From the NCBI GenBank assembly GCA_045542355.1, contig JAZQKX010000003.1, forward strand, positions 1 through 63,418: a stretch of 63,418 bases of DNA, in the 5' to 3' direction. Below, piece after piece: positions 40,740-48,909 of this stretch. Position 1 is the stretch's first letter. Each line of letters opens with the position of its first letter. The notes under the pieces are model-generated. The model had not been told where the DNA came from. It was given only the letters and a program-made list of their open reading frames with translations, and did not search any database. Both the position numbers and the translations under genes were made by a program. This stretch comes from UMGS1532 sp045542355 (GTDB lineage: Bacteria > Bacillota > Clostridia > Oscillospirales > Acutalibacteraceae).

Positions 40740-41729
40740 TTATTTTATTTTTATTGTCTTGCCATTCATTTCGAGCCCTTGCGATAACCCCGCCGTGCCG
40801 TCTTGCCTTATGAAAACTGCGTGGATATCGCTACGGCTATGGAGATATTCCATCGCCTTTTCTTCACCCATTAAAAACAGGGTGGTAGAAAGAGCGTCGG
40901 CGTCGGTGGAGCTTTGACAAATAACCGTAACTGCATCCAGCCCGTTAGTTTCGGGGTATCCTGTTTTGGGGTTAAGTATGTGATGATAAATTTTTTCGTC
41001 AATCGTGAAATAGCGTTCGTAGACTCCGCAGGTCACTGCCGAGCCACTGTACAGCTCCAGATTGTAAAGAGTCTCTCCTTCTGAAAAAGGCTTTTTAATG
41101 CCTATCTTAAAGGTTTTGCCAAAAGGTTTACTTCCCACGGTGAGAATATTTCCACCGAGATTAATTATTCCTGACAGGGAATTAGCTATATATATTTCTG
41201 CAATCCTGTCGGCAATATACCCCTTGGCGATTCCGCCTAAATCTATACCGCCATTCGGGGGTACGGTTACGGTGTTTCCGTCGATTTTAATTTTTCGGTA
41301 GTCCACAGCTTTTACGGCTTCGCGGAGATTGGCTTCGTCTGGTAACGATGGGTTTTCTGCGGTGAAATCCCAGAGAGTGGAGAGGGGATATACCGATATG
41401 TCGAAAAGCCCCTCCGATTCCTCGCAATAGTCCAGTGCCACTTGGAGCAGTTCCAGCGTTTCGGGGGAAACATCATGTTTTCCCTGTTTATTCAGCTTAT
41501 AAATGTCGCTGTCTTTCTTTGTGACCGAAAGGAGATTGTCATATTTTTCGCAAAGCTCAATAGCCTCTTTGGGCACAGTTTCACCGTATGCTGTAAGCTC
41601 TATAAAGGTGTCGAAGTAAATATTTGATACAGTATAAGCCTTTGATGAATTCAGAAATCCACTTTCGCATCCGCAAAACAGCATAGCTACAATCAATAGC
41701 AAAGCCGAAATTAAGCGTTTATATCTCAT
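40740..41729 (-). CDS. apbE: FAD:protein FMN transferase
   Basis: A 329-residue ApbE lipoprotein (lipobox LFCGC, Cys21) that attaches FMN to Thr in SGAT-type motifs on exported proteins, using Mg and FAD. Motifs: NIYFDTFIELTAYG near the mature N-terminus, DISVYPLSTLWDF, GGIDLGGIAKGYIADRI near 170, NLGGNILTVG near 195, HHILNPKTGYPE and CQSSTDADALSTTLFLMG (metal site) near 280. The ATG at 41729 follows GGGG; an earlier start at 41771 would precede the signal. It converges with the FMN_bind-like lipoprotein gene. Confidence 0.94.
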   Translation of the reverse strand: MRYKRLISALLLIVAMLFCGCESGFLNSSKAYTVSNIYFDTFIELTAYGETVPKEAIELCEKYDNLLSVTKKDSDIYKLNKQGKHDVSPETLELLQVALDYCEESEGLFDISVYPLSTLWDFTAENPSLPDEANLREAVKAVDYRKIKIDGNTVTVPPNGGIDLGGIAKGYIADRIAEIYIANSLSGIINLGGNILTVGSKPFGKTFKIGIKKPFSEGETLYNLELYSGSAVTCGVYERYFTIDEKIYHHILNPKTGYPETNGLDAVTVICQSSTDADALSTTLFLMGEEKAMEYLHSRSDIHAVFIRQDGTAGLSQGLEMNGKTIKIK

Positions 41730-41794
41730 AAAAATTCCCCGATTATAATTGATACATATATTATATATCAATTACCCGCTTTATTCAACACTAA

Positions 41795-41826
41795 AAAAGC
41801 AGTTCCAAGAGTCTGGAACTGCTTTT
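41795..41826 (-). terminator. Terminator of htrA
   Basis: Stem AAAAGCAGTTCCA with TGGAACTGCTTTT (13 bp), then TTTTAG on the minus strand; 5 bases past the htrA stop. Confidence 0.9.
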
Positions 41827-41830
41827 CTGT

Positions 41831-43390
41831 TTAGTTAGCTGAGCCTATTGTAAGGGTTACGGTGTGGGTTTTGCCCTCTCGATAAAAGGTTACATTAACC
41901 TTGTCGTCGGGGAAGTAATTTTTAAGGCTGGTTTCATAGAGGGTGTATTCTGTGATTTCGGTGTCGCCGAATTTTGTGATTATATCACCGCGCTTAATTC
42001 CAGCCACGGCGGCAGGGCTTCCTTCGTCTACCGATGCCACAACGGCACCTACAGGATAGCCGTAGTATTCCAGAACGCGGGCGGTGTAGTTACTGCTGAT
42101 GGAGATACCTGTATATGGGTCACCCTCGCCCTCATGGGCAATAAGTCCGTCGCAGATTTCCTTAACCTTGTTGGAGGGAATTGCAAAGCCCATACCCTCG
42201 TAGCTTTCGTCCACAAGCTTTGAGGAGCTGATTCCCACAAGCTCACCCTTGGAATTCACCAGCGCACCGCCTGAGTTACCTGGATTAATGGCGGCATCGG
42301 TCTGGATAAGATTCATGTTGCCGTCGGTGGTGGAAATTTTTCGGTTAAGACCGCTGATTATACCAAAGGTGGTGGAGCCCATAAATTCCAGACCTGCGGG
42401 ACTTCCTATTGCCACAACGTATTCGCCGACCGAAAGCTTGTTGCTGTCGGCGAAATCAATGGCGGGAAGTCCTGTCTTGTCGATTTTCAGCACTGCAAGG
42501 TCGCAAGAAATATTGTAGTTAATAACCGATGCCTCGTAGCTGTTTTCGGTGTCACCCATAAGATAAACGCTGATTTTGGATTTAGAATATTCCAGAGCCT
42601 CAGCAATAACGTGGTAGTTGGTGATGATATATCCGTCGGATTTATAAATTACGCCCGAGCCAGAGCCTGTGGCGGTAGATTCCCCACTGAAAAAGCTCTG
42701 AACGGCAAAGGTGGTCTGAACTCCCACAACGCTGGGGGTGGCTTTGTTTGCCGCTGTTTTCGCCAGTTCCTCGATATCACCCGTGATTTCTACCACCTGT
42801 TCGGTGACATTGTTCTTAGTGTCAGAGGAAGTTGGGGCCTCAGTATTGCTTGGCTTTGAGGATATAACCGCGCCAACAATGGCGGAGCTAAGAATAGAAA
42901 CAATTAGGGAAACCGCAATCAGTGTGCCGATTCCGTAGCTATGCTGTTTGCGCTCCTTTGGTACCTTAGGAGGTTTGGGAGGCTTAGGAGGTTTCGGAGC
43001 CACATAGTAGGGGTTATAAACAGTGTGAGGTGGTTGATAACTGTTGTTTTCTCTCGATTCTCCATAGTTCCCCGAGGGGAAGAAAGAACCGAAACCTCCC
43101 GAGGAGGTAGATTCTGTAGAGGAAGAAGACTCCTTCGGTTGCTTTTTCTCACCGTTTGTGTAATATCCGCCTGTGGGGGTAACGGTATATCCTGTTTCTT
43201 CGGTTGCCGTTTCATGTTCCTGTGCCTGTGTTTCCTGTGGTGGGATTATATCATCCTCTGAAACCGAGTCAAATCCGCTGATTTTACCAACAGGGGCACC
43301 CTCGTTAGGAATATCAGATACGGCTTCCGGGTCGGGAAGCTTAGCCTCATTTTTTTCGGGGGTAGTATCATCAAAAAAATGGTTGTTCAT
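41831..43390 (-). CDS. htrA: Membrane-anchored HtrA/DegP-like serine protease
   Basis: A 519-residue envelope protease. About 150 cytosolic residues (acidic, then Pro/Lys-rich KPPKPPKPPK) precede one membrane helix (GTLIAVSLIVSILSSAIVGAVI). A trypsin-like domain has the triad His260 (ITNYHV), Asp297 (SCDLAVLK) and Ser373 (NPGNSGGALV), and a single PDZ domain follows (about 400-515, GSPAAVAGIKRGDII). It removes misfolded secreted proteins outside the membrane. The ATG at 43390 lies seven bases after AAGAAAGGA. Monocistronic with its own promoter and terminator. Confidence 0.95.
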   Translation of the reverse strand: MNNHFFDDTTPEKNEAKLPDPEAVSDIPNEGAPVGKISGFDSVSEDDIIPPQETQAQEHETATEETGYTVTPTGGYYTNGEKKQPKESSSSTESTSSGGFGSFFPSGNYGESRENNSYQPPHTVYNPYYVAPKPPKPPKPPKVPKERKQHSYGIGTLIAVSLIVSILSSAIVGAVISSKPSNTEAPTSSDTKNNVTEQVVEITGDIEELAKTAANKATPSVVGVQTTFAVQSFFSGESTATGSGSGVIYKSDGYIITNYHVIAEALEYSKSKISVYLMGDTENSYEASVINYNISCDLAVLKIDKTGLPAIDFADSNKLSVGEYVVAIGSPAGLEFMGSTTFGIISGLNRKISTTDGNMNLIQTDAAINPGNSGGALVNSKGELVGISSSKLVDESYEGMGFAIPSNKVKEICDGLIAHEGEGDPYTGISISSNYTARVLEYYGYPVGAVVASVDEGSPAAVAGIKRGDIITKFGDTEITEYTLYETSLKNYFPDDKVNVTFYREGKTHTVTLTIGSAN

Positions 43391-43421
43391 AGCAAAGTCC
43401 TTTCTTGGAAAGTATGAGTTA

Positions 43422-43450
43422 AGTTTACCATATTTTAGGTAAGGTTTCAA
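43422..43450 (-). promoter_or_regulatory. Sigma-A promoter of htrA
   Basis: On the minus strand: TTGAAA, 17 bases, TAAACT. Confidence 0.65.
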
Positions 43451-43586
43451 CAGCCTTTACTAATATGTTAATAGGATAATGTTGCCCGTTTTACATTAAA
43501 TTATGAACTCCTTGTTAATTTTATATGTTGCAGCAACGTTGCCTTTTCGCCTTGGGTATATTTGCATGGCAAAAGGAGGAATTAGA

Positions 43587-45407
43587 ATGAGAAGTTTGGA
43601 TTTTAACGTAACATTAACGTCTATCGACCCAATCACCGCAAGTATAGGCAACGCGGGTGAGCATAATGTAACAGAATTACGCTTCACATTAAGCGAGGAT
43701 ATTCTGTCGGCAACAGATTATTTCAGACTCTCCGTAGGCAATTTCAGAAGTGAGAAGCTATATGCTCAAGATTCGGTTGTAAGCTACTTTTTACCACAAT
43801 CGGTGCTACATGTAGGAACAGTGCTACTGCAGTTAGACGGCTTCCAAGGTGAAGATAATGAAGTCTCTCTTATTTTCAAATCAGGACTTGTAACAGCACA
43901 GGTGGGAGCGTCGGTGATTTCCTCGGCGGAAATCCCAATAGAATCGAAGGAGCCCTTTGAAAATGCTGTAAACGAGTTGGAAAGTCTTATTGAGATAGGA
44001 AATACCATAGTTGAAGAAACGGCAGAAAACCGTAGAGTGTCAGCAGAGTCAGAAACTATGGCGAACTCCTATAAAGAGTCGGCTGAAAAATCGGCAGAGG
44101 AAGCTTCAGCCGAGGCTACTTCTGCAAAAACTTCAGCGCAAATGGCGGCAGATAGCAAAGCCGCCGCCGAGGACTCCGCAAACACGGCGGCAGCTTCTGC
44201 GGCTTTTGCACAGGCACAGGCAACAGCATCAGCTGAACAGAGGGCAGCCGTAGACGAAAGAGCTATATATGTTCGTGATGTCGCGGCAGATACCATGGAC
44301 AACGCGGGATATGCTGCGGAAAAAGCTGATTCTGCTATGGATGCCGCTGCTCAGGCAGAAGCATCTAAAGAATCCGCTGCAGCGTCAGCTCTTGCCGCCG
44401 CCGAGAGTGCTGATAAGTTGAAAAATCTTGTCTACGAAGATTTGGTTATGCACAGCACCGTATATGAAAACGAAGCACCCCAATGGCAGGACAAAAGTAG
44501 TGCGGATTACCCACTTATATCAGGAAAAGAAGTGGAATTTCCAGTAAAATTCACCCAAGGCAGAACTTATCTTTGCCGAGTATGGTTTGAAAACGATACA
44601 GGCAAAAGCGTTACGAATTTCTATATAATGCCCAAAGACGGACATAGCGACGATGATTGTATTGTGGCTAAATTTATAAGTTACAATTCTGAACTGAATT
44701 GCTATGAAATCGAGTTTGTGGCATCCAAAACCGTAAGTAGAGCAGAGGACTTGATTTTAATTGTAGGATATCCCGACAAAAATGTGGTTGACAAAGACTA
44801 TGACGCAGTTCATGGAAAAGTTGTGCTGTTATTAAAAGATACTCTTAAAAATATAGCAGGGGCTACGATTGACGAAAATGCGGTTATACACGCCACCGTA
44901 TACGAAAACGAAGCCCCCCAATGGCAGGAGCTAGATGACTTGCTATCCTCATATTCCCCCATAGGTAAAGAGTTGAATTTTCAAATGGAATTCACCCAAG
45001 GCAAAACTTATTTTTTCCGAGTATGGTTTGAAAATGACACAGGCAAAAGGGATGTGTATTTCTATATAGCGCAAAAAAAAGACATCTATTATGACCCATA
45101 TGATAGGTTTGAACGCTTGGCACCTTACAATTCTGAATTGAATTGCTATGAAATCGAGTTTGTGGCACCCAAAACCATAAGCAGAGCAGAGGACTTGATT
45201 ATGTTTGTAGGATATCCCTCTATAAATGCGGTTGACGATGACCTAGACGCAGTTCACGGTAAAGTAGTGTTGTTGTTAAAGGATACCCTTGGCAATGTGT
45301 TCATGACACAGGATGAAAAGCTGTACCAATTAGAGGCTGATATCGAAACCGCCCTCGACAACATAATCACCATTCAGGAAAATTTGATAGGCGGTGGTGA
45401 AGCATGA
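43587..45407 (+). CDS. Phage tail-fibre/baseplate-like protein with Ala-rich coiled coil
   Basis: A 606-residue protein. Residues 1-125 are a beta-rich N-terminal domain like phage baseplate (BppU-type) proteins (MRSLDFNVTLTSIDPITASI). About 130-285 is a long Ala/Glu/Ser coiled coil (ANTAAASAAFAQAQATASAE), as in trimeric fibre stalks. From residue 289 come two near-identical 146-residue repeats, each starting with HxTVYENEAPQWQ. The C-terminus is again helical. The ATG at 43587 has AAAGGAGG seven bases upstream; the frame opens earlier without a site. It is the first gene of a phage-derived cassette and overlaps the next gene. Confidence 0.82.
   Translation: MRSLDFNVTLTSIDPITASIGNAGEHNVTELRFTLSEDILSATDYFRLSVGNFRSEKLYAQDSVVSYFLPQSVLHVGTVLLQLDGFQGEDNEVSLIFKSGLVTAQVGASVISSAEIPIESKEPFENAVNELESLIEIGNTIVEETAENRRVSAESETMANSYKESAEKSAEEASAEATSAKTSAQMAADSKAAAEDSANTAAASAAFAQAQATASAEQRAAVDERAIYVRDVAADTMDNAGYAAEKADSAMDAAAQAEASKESAAASALAAAESADKLKNLVYEDLVMHSTVYENEAPQWQDKSSADYPLISGKEVEFPVKFTQGRTYLCRVWFENDTGKSVTNFYIMPKDGHSDDDCIVAKFISYNSELNCYEIEFVASKTVSRAEDLILIVGYPDKNVVDKDYDAVHGKVVLLLKDTLKNIAGATIDENAVIHATVYENEAPQWQELDDLLSSYSPIGKELNFQMEFTQGKTYFFRVWFENDTGKRDVYFYIAQKKDIYYDPYDRFERLAPYNSELNCYEIEFVAPKTISRAEDLIMFVGYPSINAVDDDLDAVHGKVVLLLKDTLGNVFMTQDEKLYQLEADIETALDNIITIQENLIGGGEA
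44451..45296 (+). repeat. Two tandem 438-base coding repeats in the tail-fibre gene
   Basis: The second copy starts exactly 438 bases (146 codons) after the first (44451 and 44889). Identity is high at DNA level at several points, for example CCGTATATGAAAACGAAGC versus CCGTATACGAAAACGAAGC, and the stretch near AATTGCTATGAAATCGAGTT. A recent duplication of one fibre domain explains this. Confidence 0.85.
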
Positions 45408-46135
45408 GTATAGCTGAAAAACTTACCGCTATAGCCGAAAATGAGCAAAGTGTCTATGAAGCAGGGCAAACAGCTGAATGGAAGGAACTGTGGGACGGAT
45501 TGCAAAGCTATGGTGAGAGAACGGAATACGATAGATTTTGTATTGCCAAAAATTTTATTATAAAAGATAAAGGAGAACCTTATTGGAATTTTTATCCCAA
45601 GTATGACCTTAATATAACAAGAGCACCCGCTATGTTTAGAGCTTTTAATAACGAGAATAGTAGTGCGCTATACCCAAGTGTGCAGATTGATTTGACCGAG
45701 CGTTTAAACAGTTTAGGTGTTCGGTTAAACACCTCAAATGCAACAGATTTAAGTATGATGTTTTATATGTGTCAAGGTCTTACAAGAGTGCCGTTTTTAG
45801 ACTTAACCAGTGCCACTAATCTTAACAGTTTCATCGGATACACAAGCATTACCACTATAGACGGTATAAGATCGAGTGAGACCACCAATTGGGCTTCCAA
45901 TAGCTTTAGTTCATATTGTTCTTTACAACATTGTATTTTTAGCGGTATTATTGCAAAATCACTCAATCTCAGTAAAACACAACTCGATTATGAAAGCCTT
46001 GTGAGTATAAAAAACTGCTTAAAAGACGTCTCGGAAGCAGGTACAACCCTGACTCTCGCACTTGGCACATTAGCTGACAAACTGAGCGATGCCGAAAAAG
46101 CAGAGATAACCCAGAAAGGATGGACATTAGCGTAA
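45404..46135 (+). CDS. Phage-type distal tail protein with BspA-like leucine-rich region
   Basis: A 243-residue protein starting with a short helical segment (IAEKLTAIAENEQSVYEAGQ) common to small tail-tip proteins encoded beside fibres. Residues 80-215 have a BspA-like leucine-rich pattern (SATDLSMMFYMCQGLTRVPFL split in repeats such as LDLTSATNLNSF). It is probably a receptor-binding tip or fibre accessory (inference). The start overlaps the fibre stop by 4 bases and its stop overlaps the next start (TAATG), so the cassette is tightly coupled. Confidence 0.75.
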   Translation: MSIAEKLTAIAENEQSVYEAGQTAEWKELWDGLQSYGERTEYDRFCIAKNFIIKDKGEPYWNFYPKYDLNITRAPAMFRAFNNENSSALYPSVQIDLTERLNSLGVRLNTSNATDLSMMFYMCQGLTRVPFLDLTSATNLNSFIGYTSITTIDGIRSSETTNWASNSFSSYCSLQHCIFSGIIAKSLNLSKTQLDYESLVSIKNCLKDVSEAGTTLTLALGTLADKLSDAEKAEITQKGWTLA

Positions 46136-46317
46136 TGGAAAAGAAAACTATTGAATTAATAAAACTTACAGCTGGTGAGGGCATGACCCTCACCAACGGC
46201 GAAACTTACGGCAAGGAAATTTATCTTGGAGTCAATGATTTCCCTGAAAATTGGCGAGAGATTTCTGACGAGGTAGTGCCAAAGGATGAACCGCCGAACG
46301 AGGTGGAAGAAGCATGA
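46135..46317 (+). CDS. Small phage-cassette protein of unknown function
   Basis: A 60-residue acidic protein (MEKKTIELIKLTAGEGMTL...). I do not recognise a domain. It is linked to both neighbours by overlapping stop/start codons (TAATG at 46133-46137 and ATGA at 46314-46317). In similar clostridial cassettes a short protein occupies this place between the fibre tip and XhlA-like genes. Confidence 0.7.
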   Translation: MEKKTIELIKLTAGEGMTLTNGETYGKEIYLGVNDFPENWREISDEVVPKDEPPNEVEEA

Positions 46318-46541
46318 CAGATATAGTAGTTGCTCTGATTGCGCTTTTAGGCACCAGCTTAGGCACTTTTGGGGGTATTCTTACCTCATCAAAGCTTACT
46401 AACTACCGAATCCAACAGCTGGAAAACAAGGTAGAAAAACATAATAACTTTGCCGAAAGAATCCCCCTTATTCAAGCCGAACTTCAGGACCACAAGGAGC
46501 GTATAGAGCACCTGGAAAAATACCATGAAGAAAAAATATAG
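46314..46541 (+). CDS. XhlA/BhlA-like holin accessory protein
   Basis: A 75-residue protein with one N-terminal membrane segment (MTDIVVALIALLGTSLGTFG) and a charged coiled coil (YRIQQLENKVEKHNNFAERI). This layout is that of the hemolysin XhlA or BhlA type proteins that assist phage holins. The start overlaps the preceding gene. It belongs to the lysis part of the cassette. Confidence 0.75.
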   Translation: MTDIVVALIALLGTSLGTFGGILTSSKLTNYRIQQLENKVEKHNNFAERIPLIQAELQDHKERIEHLEKYHEEKI

Positions 46542-46553
46542 GAGGAACTCCCA

Positions 46554-46748
46554 ATGAAAGAAATGATAATAAGAGCAATACGCACCTTTTTTCAGGCGTT
46601 TGTGGGATTCGCGGTTGTAAATCTTTCAGCCGCATTTTCGGGTGTGACCGACGGGGAAATGTTTATTGAAACCCTTGGCGCATTTTTGGCATCTGGAATA
46701 GCCGCAGGACTCGCCGCCATTATGAATATGCCGAAAAAGGGGGAGTGA
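46554..46748 (+). CDS. Putative phage holin
   Basis: A 64-residue protein with two hydrophobic segments (FFQAFVGFAVVNLSAAF; LGAFLASGIAAGLAAIMNM) separated by an acidic turn (GVTDGEMFIE) and ending in a basic tail (MPKKGE). Its size and its position just before the endolysin indicate a holin that opens the membrane for the lysin. GGAGGAACTCCC precedes the ATG. Confidence 0.8.
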   Translation: MKEMIIRAIRTFFQAFVGFAVVNLSAAFSGVTDGEMFIETLGAFLASGIAAGLAAIMNMPKKGE

Positions 46749-46750
46749 GC

Positions 46751-47476
46751 ATGTCCCAGAAAAGTTTCATCAAAAAGCTTGGCAATGCCGCTGTCAAGCA
46801 TTATAAAACCTATAAGATTTTGCCCAGCCTCACCATTGCTCAGGCAATTTTGGAAAGCGGTTGGGGAAAGAGTGATCTGGCAAAAAGCTGTCACAACTAT
46901 TTCGGAATGAAATGGGTGGAGGGTTGCGGCTGTAAATACAAGACCTATAAAACCGCCGAGCAGAGAAACGACGGCACCTATTATACTATTACGTCGAAAT
47001 TCAGAAAATATTCCTCGGTATCTGCCGGTATAAAGGGATACTACGAATTTTTGCAGTATCCCAGATACAAGGTGTTAAAGGGAGTTACCGATTATAAATC
47101 AGCCTGTGAGCTGATAAAGAAATGCGGTTGGGCAACCTCTTTGAGCTATACCGCCACATTGACATCTCTGATTGAGCAATACGACCTGACAAGCTATGAC
47201 AAAAAGGTCTTACCCCAGAAGACCTCCGCTGACGAAAAGACGGCGAAAACAACCTCGAAGAAGTGGACCCCAAAGGTAGGAGACAAGGTTACTGTCAACG
47301 GAAAAATATACGGAAACGGTGACGGCAGTGGCGGAAGCCTCAAAAAGAATAAAGAAGCCATGTACATAGTAGATATAGTGAATAAGAACTACTATAAATA
47401 TTATCTCGGCGTGGCTGCGAAAAAGAACGGAGTCCGTCAGGGCTGGGGTAACACCGATAGCATAAAAAAGGGTTAA
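46751..47476 (+). CDS. Glucosaminidase-type phage endolysin
   Basis: A 241-residue peptidoglycan hydrolase without signal peptide. The glucosaminidase/lysozyme-like domain (about 5-145) has the catalytic Glu in ILESGWGKSDLAKSCHNYFG and the closing YEFLQYPRYKVLKGVTDY. A linker with Thr/Lys follows, then a C-terminal wall-binding SH3-like module (KVGDKVTVNGKIYG to the end). The ATG at 46751 has GGGGGA six bases upstream; a GTG two codons earlier overlaps the holin stop. Last gene of the cassette. Confidence 0.9.
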   Translation: MSQKSFIKKLGNAAVKHYKTYKILPSLTIAQAILESGWGKSDLAKSCHNYFGMKWVEGCGCKYKTYKTAEQRNDGTYYTITSKFRKYSSVSAGIKGYYEFLQYPRYKVLKGVTDYKSACELIKKCGWATSLSYTATLTSLIEQYDLTSYDKKVLPQKTSADEKTAKTTSKKWTPKVGDKVTVNGKIYGNGDGSGGSLKKNKEAMYIVDIVNKNYYKYYLGVAAKKNGVRQGWGNTDSIKKG

Positions 47477-47510
47477 ATTTATAATTTGTGACCATAATTT
47501 AAAGAAAAAG

Positions 47511-47542
47511 TCTGCCGCTGTGAGACCTCTTTCGGCGGCAGA
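47511..47542 (+). terminator. Weak terminator hairpin after the lysis cassette
   Basis: Stem TCTGCCGC... with ...GCGGCAGA (about 10 bp including one G-T pair) and no T tract after it. Confidence 0.45.
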
Positions 47543-47680
47543 ATTAGTTACAAAAATTTAACTAATTTCGACAAATTTCTATCTTCGTGACAGTTTACAC
47601 GAAACAGGCTTCAAGAACAATTATACAAATTGTAAAGTGCATTGCGATTGCGGACATGCTCCGATTTTATGTAAAGTGAA

Positions 47681-47790
47681 TTATGCACACAGTTATCAAC
47701 TTTATCCACATATTTTGGGGCGTTTTAAGGGTGGAAAGCCGATGGCAACGGGTTTTTGCTCGAAAAACATGTGCATAACTATGTGGATAA
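47681..47790. promoter_or_regulatory. Cluster of four consensus DnaA boxes
   Basis: Perfect TTATNCACA boxes occur as TTATGCACA (47681-47689, +), TTATCCACA (47702-47710, +), and, on the minus strand, TTATGCACA (47770-47778) and TTATCCACA (47782-47790). A weaker TTATCAACT lies between the first two. The 593-base gap (47477-48069) has no gene; the part right of the boxes up to 48000 is strongly AT-rich (T runs), like an unwinding region. This is the architecture of a replication origin or a DnaA-titration site. dnaA and dnaN are not adjacent, so I do not call it oriC. Confidence 0.75.
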
Positions 47791-48002
47791 TGTGTATTAC
47801 TTTTTGTATAAATTTAGTTTTATTTTTACTCAACAGCTTGTATTTTTAGCATCTAAATGGTTTAAAAGTTCAGTGCATTTTGATTTTTTCTACAATTTTT
47901 CCGTCACATTTCCTAATTATTTTTACGCTGAAAAATCATGTGATTTACGGGTTACGCAAAATTAAAAATTAAAACAAAACTGTAATTATTTTAAAAAATT
48001 CA

Positions 48003-48031
48003 TTGTAACCGTTTCGGTTGTGTGGTAAAAT
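48003..48031 (+). promoter_or_regulatory. Sigma-A promoter of the YesL-like gene
   Basis: TTGTAA, 17 bases, TAAAAT. Confidence 0.6.
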
Positions 48032-48069
48032 CTAAATGTATTTAAATATATGAAAAGGATGGAAGTCAG

Positions 48070-48858
48070 ATGCCACTGTTTAAATCACCCGCTATAGAGG
48101 GTCCCGGAGTGTCAAAAAATGCCGCTGAAAAGCGCGGGTTTGTTAAGTTCTTCGAACTGCTTAAATCAAATTACTGGAAGCTTCTTGTGGCAGGTCTTAT
48201 GTCGACGCTATTTAGTGCGCTGATAATCCCCTATGGATTGGGAGCAGTGGGTGGAGCCCGAATGGCTCGTCTTGCGGTGCGTGACCGCCATGCTTTTAAT
48301 TCCGATTATTTCGACTCAATCAAGGAAAACTGGAAACAGGCTCTCGGTATGGGTATCATCAATAATCTGCTTTTAGGTCTTATGGCTTTTGTTACATATT
48401 ATCTTTACAACGCTCAACAGGATGGGGTCAATTTCGTGATTTTAGGAATTTCGGGCGCGGCATTAATTATCGTCAATTTTATCAGATATTACACCCCCGC
48501 CATCATCCTGACCTTTAAGGTAAGCCTCACTCAGCTTTATAAGAACGCGCTGGTGCTGAGCTTTGCGGGAATCGGCAGGAATTTTGCTATAATGTTGATA
48601 CATCTTATCACCTATGCATTAGTGCTCTCTCCCATGCTTCTCGACCTTTATATCGGCGCGGGAATTTCAATCTGTCTCGGATTGCTGCTTGTACCCCCTG
48701 TCCACTATTACACAACCCAGTATCATATCTATCCCGTGATGTTTAAATATATGATAGAGCCCTTTATGAGAAACCATCCGGGCGAGGGAGAAAGAACCCT
48801 CAGAGAGTTAGGCCTTCTCCAAAGCGAGTCAGAGCCTGTTATGGAGGATTTGCTCTAA
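48070..48858 (+). CDS. YesL/DUF624-family membrane protein
   Basis: A 262-residue membrane protein with about five helices, preceded by a hydrophilic N-terminus (KSPAIEGPGVSKNAAEKRG). The pattern of a helix after FFELLKSNYWKLLVAGLM, then GGARMARLAVRD and a long C-terminal region with VPPVHYYTTQYHIYPVM fits the YesL (DUF624) family. The function of this family is not established; many members lie near sugar-uptake genes, which is not the case here. Monocistronic. Confidence 0.75.
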   Translation: MPLFKSPAIEGPGVSKNAAEKRGFVKFFELLKSNYWKLLVAGLMSTLFSALIIPYGLGAVGGARMARLAVRDRHAFNSDYFDSIKENWKQALGMGIINNLLLGLMAFVTYYLYNAQQDGVNFVILGISGAALIIVNFIRYYTPAIILTFKVSLTQLYKNALVLSFAGIGRNFAIMLIHLITYALVLSPMLLDLYIGAGISICLGLLLVPPVHYYTTQYHIYPVMFKYMIEPFMRNHPGEGERTLRELGLLQSESEPVMEDLL

Positions 48859-48862
48859 AAGA

Positions 48863-48894
48863 AAAGCTGACTTACCAATTTGTAAGTCAGCTTT
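48863..48894. terminator. Bidirectional terminator
   Basis: A 13-bp stem, AAAGCTGACTTAC with GTAAGTCAGCTTT, between the convergent YesL-like and dacA genes. Confidence 0.9.
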
Positions 48895-48909
48895 AATTAT
48901 TCTACTTAT

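Noticed and set aside
43587..46135. Target genes of a diversity-generating retroelement
   Set aside because: Fibre genes are typical targets, but no reverse transcriptase, template repeat or adenine-biased variable region is seen nearby.
47477..48069. Calling the DnaA-box region oriC
   Set aside because: dnaA, dnaN and rpmH are not adjacent, and the genes to the left are not mainly on the minus strand as expected for an origin. Without genome-wide skew the call is too strong, so only the box cluster is reported.
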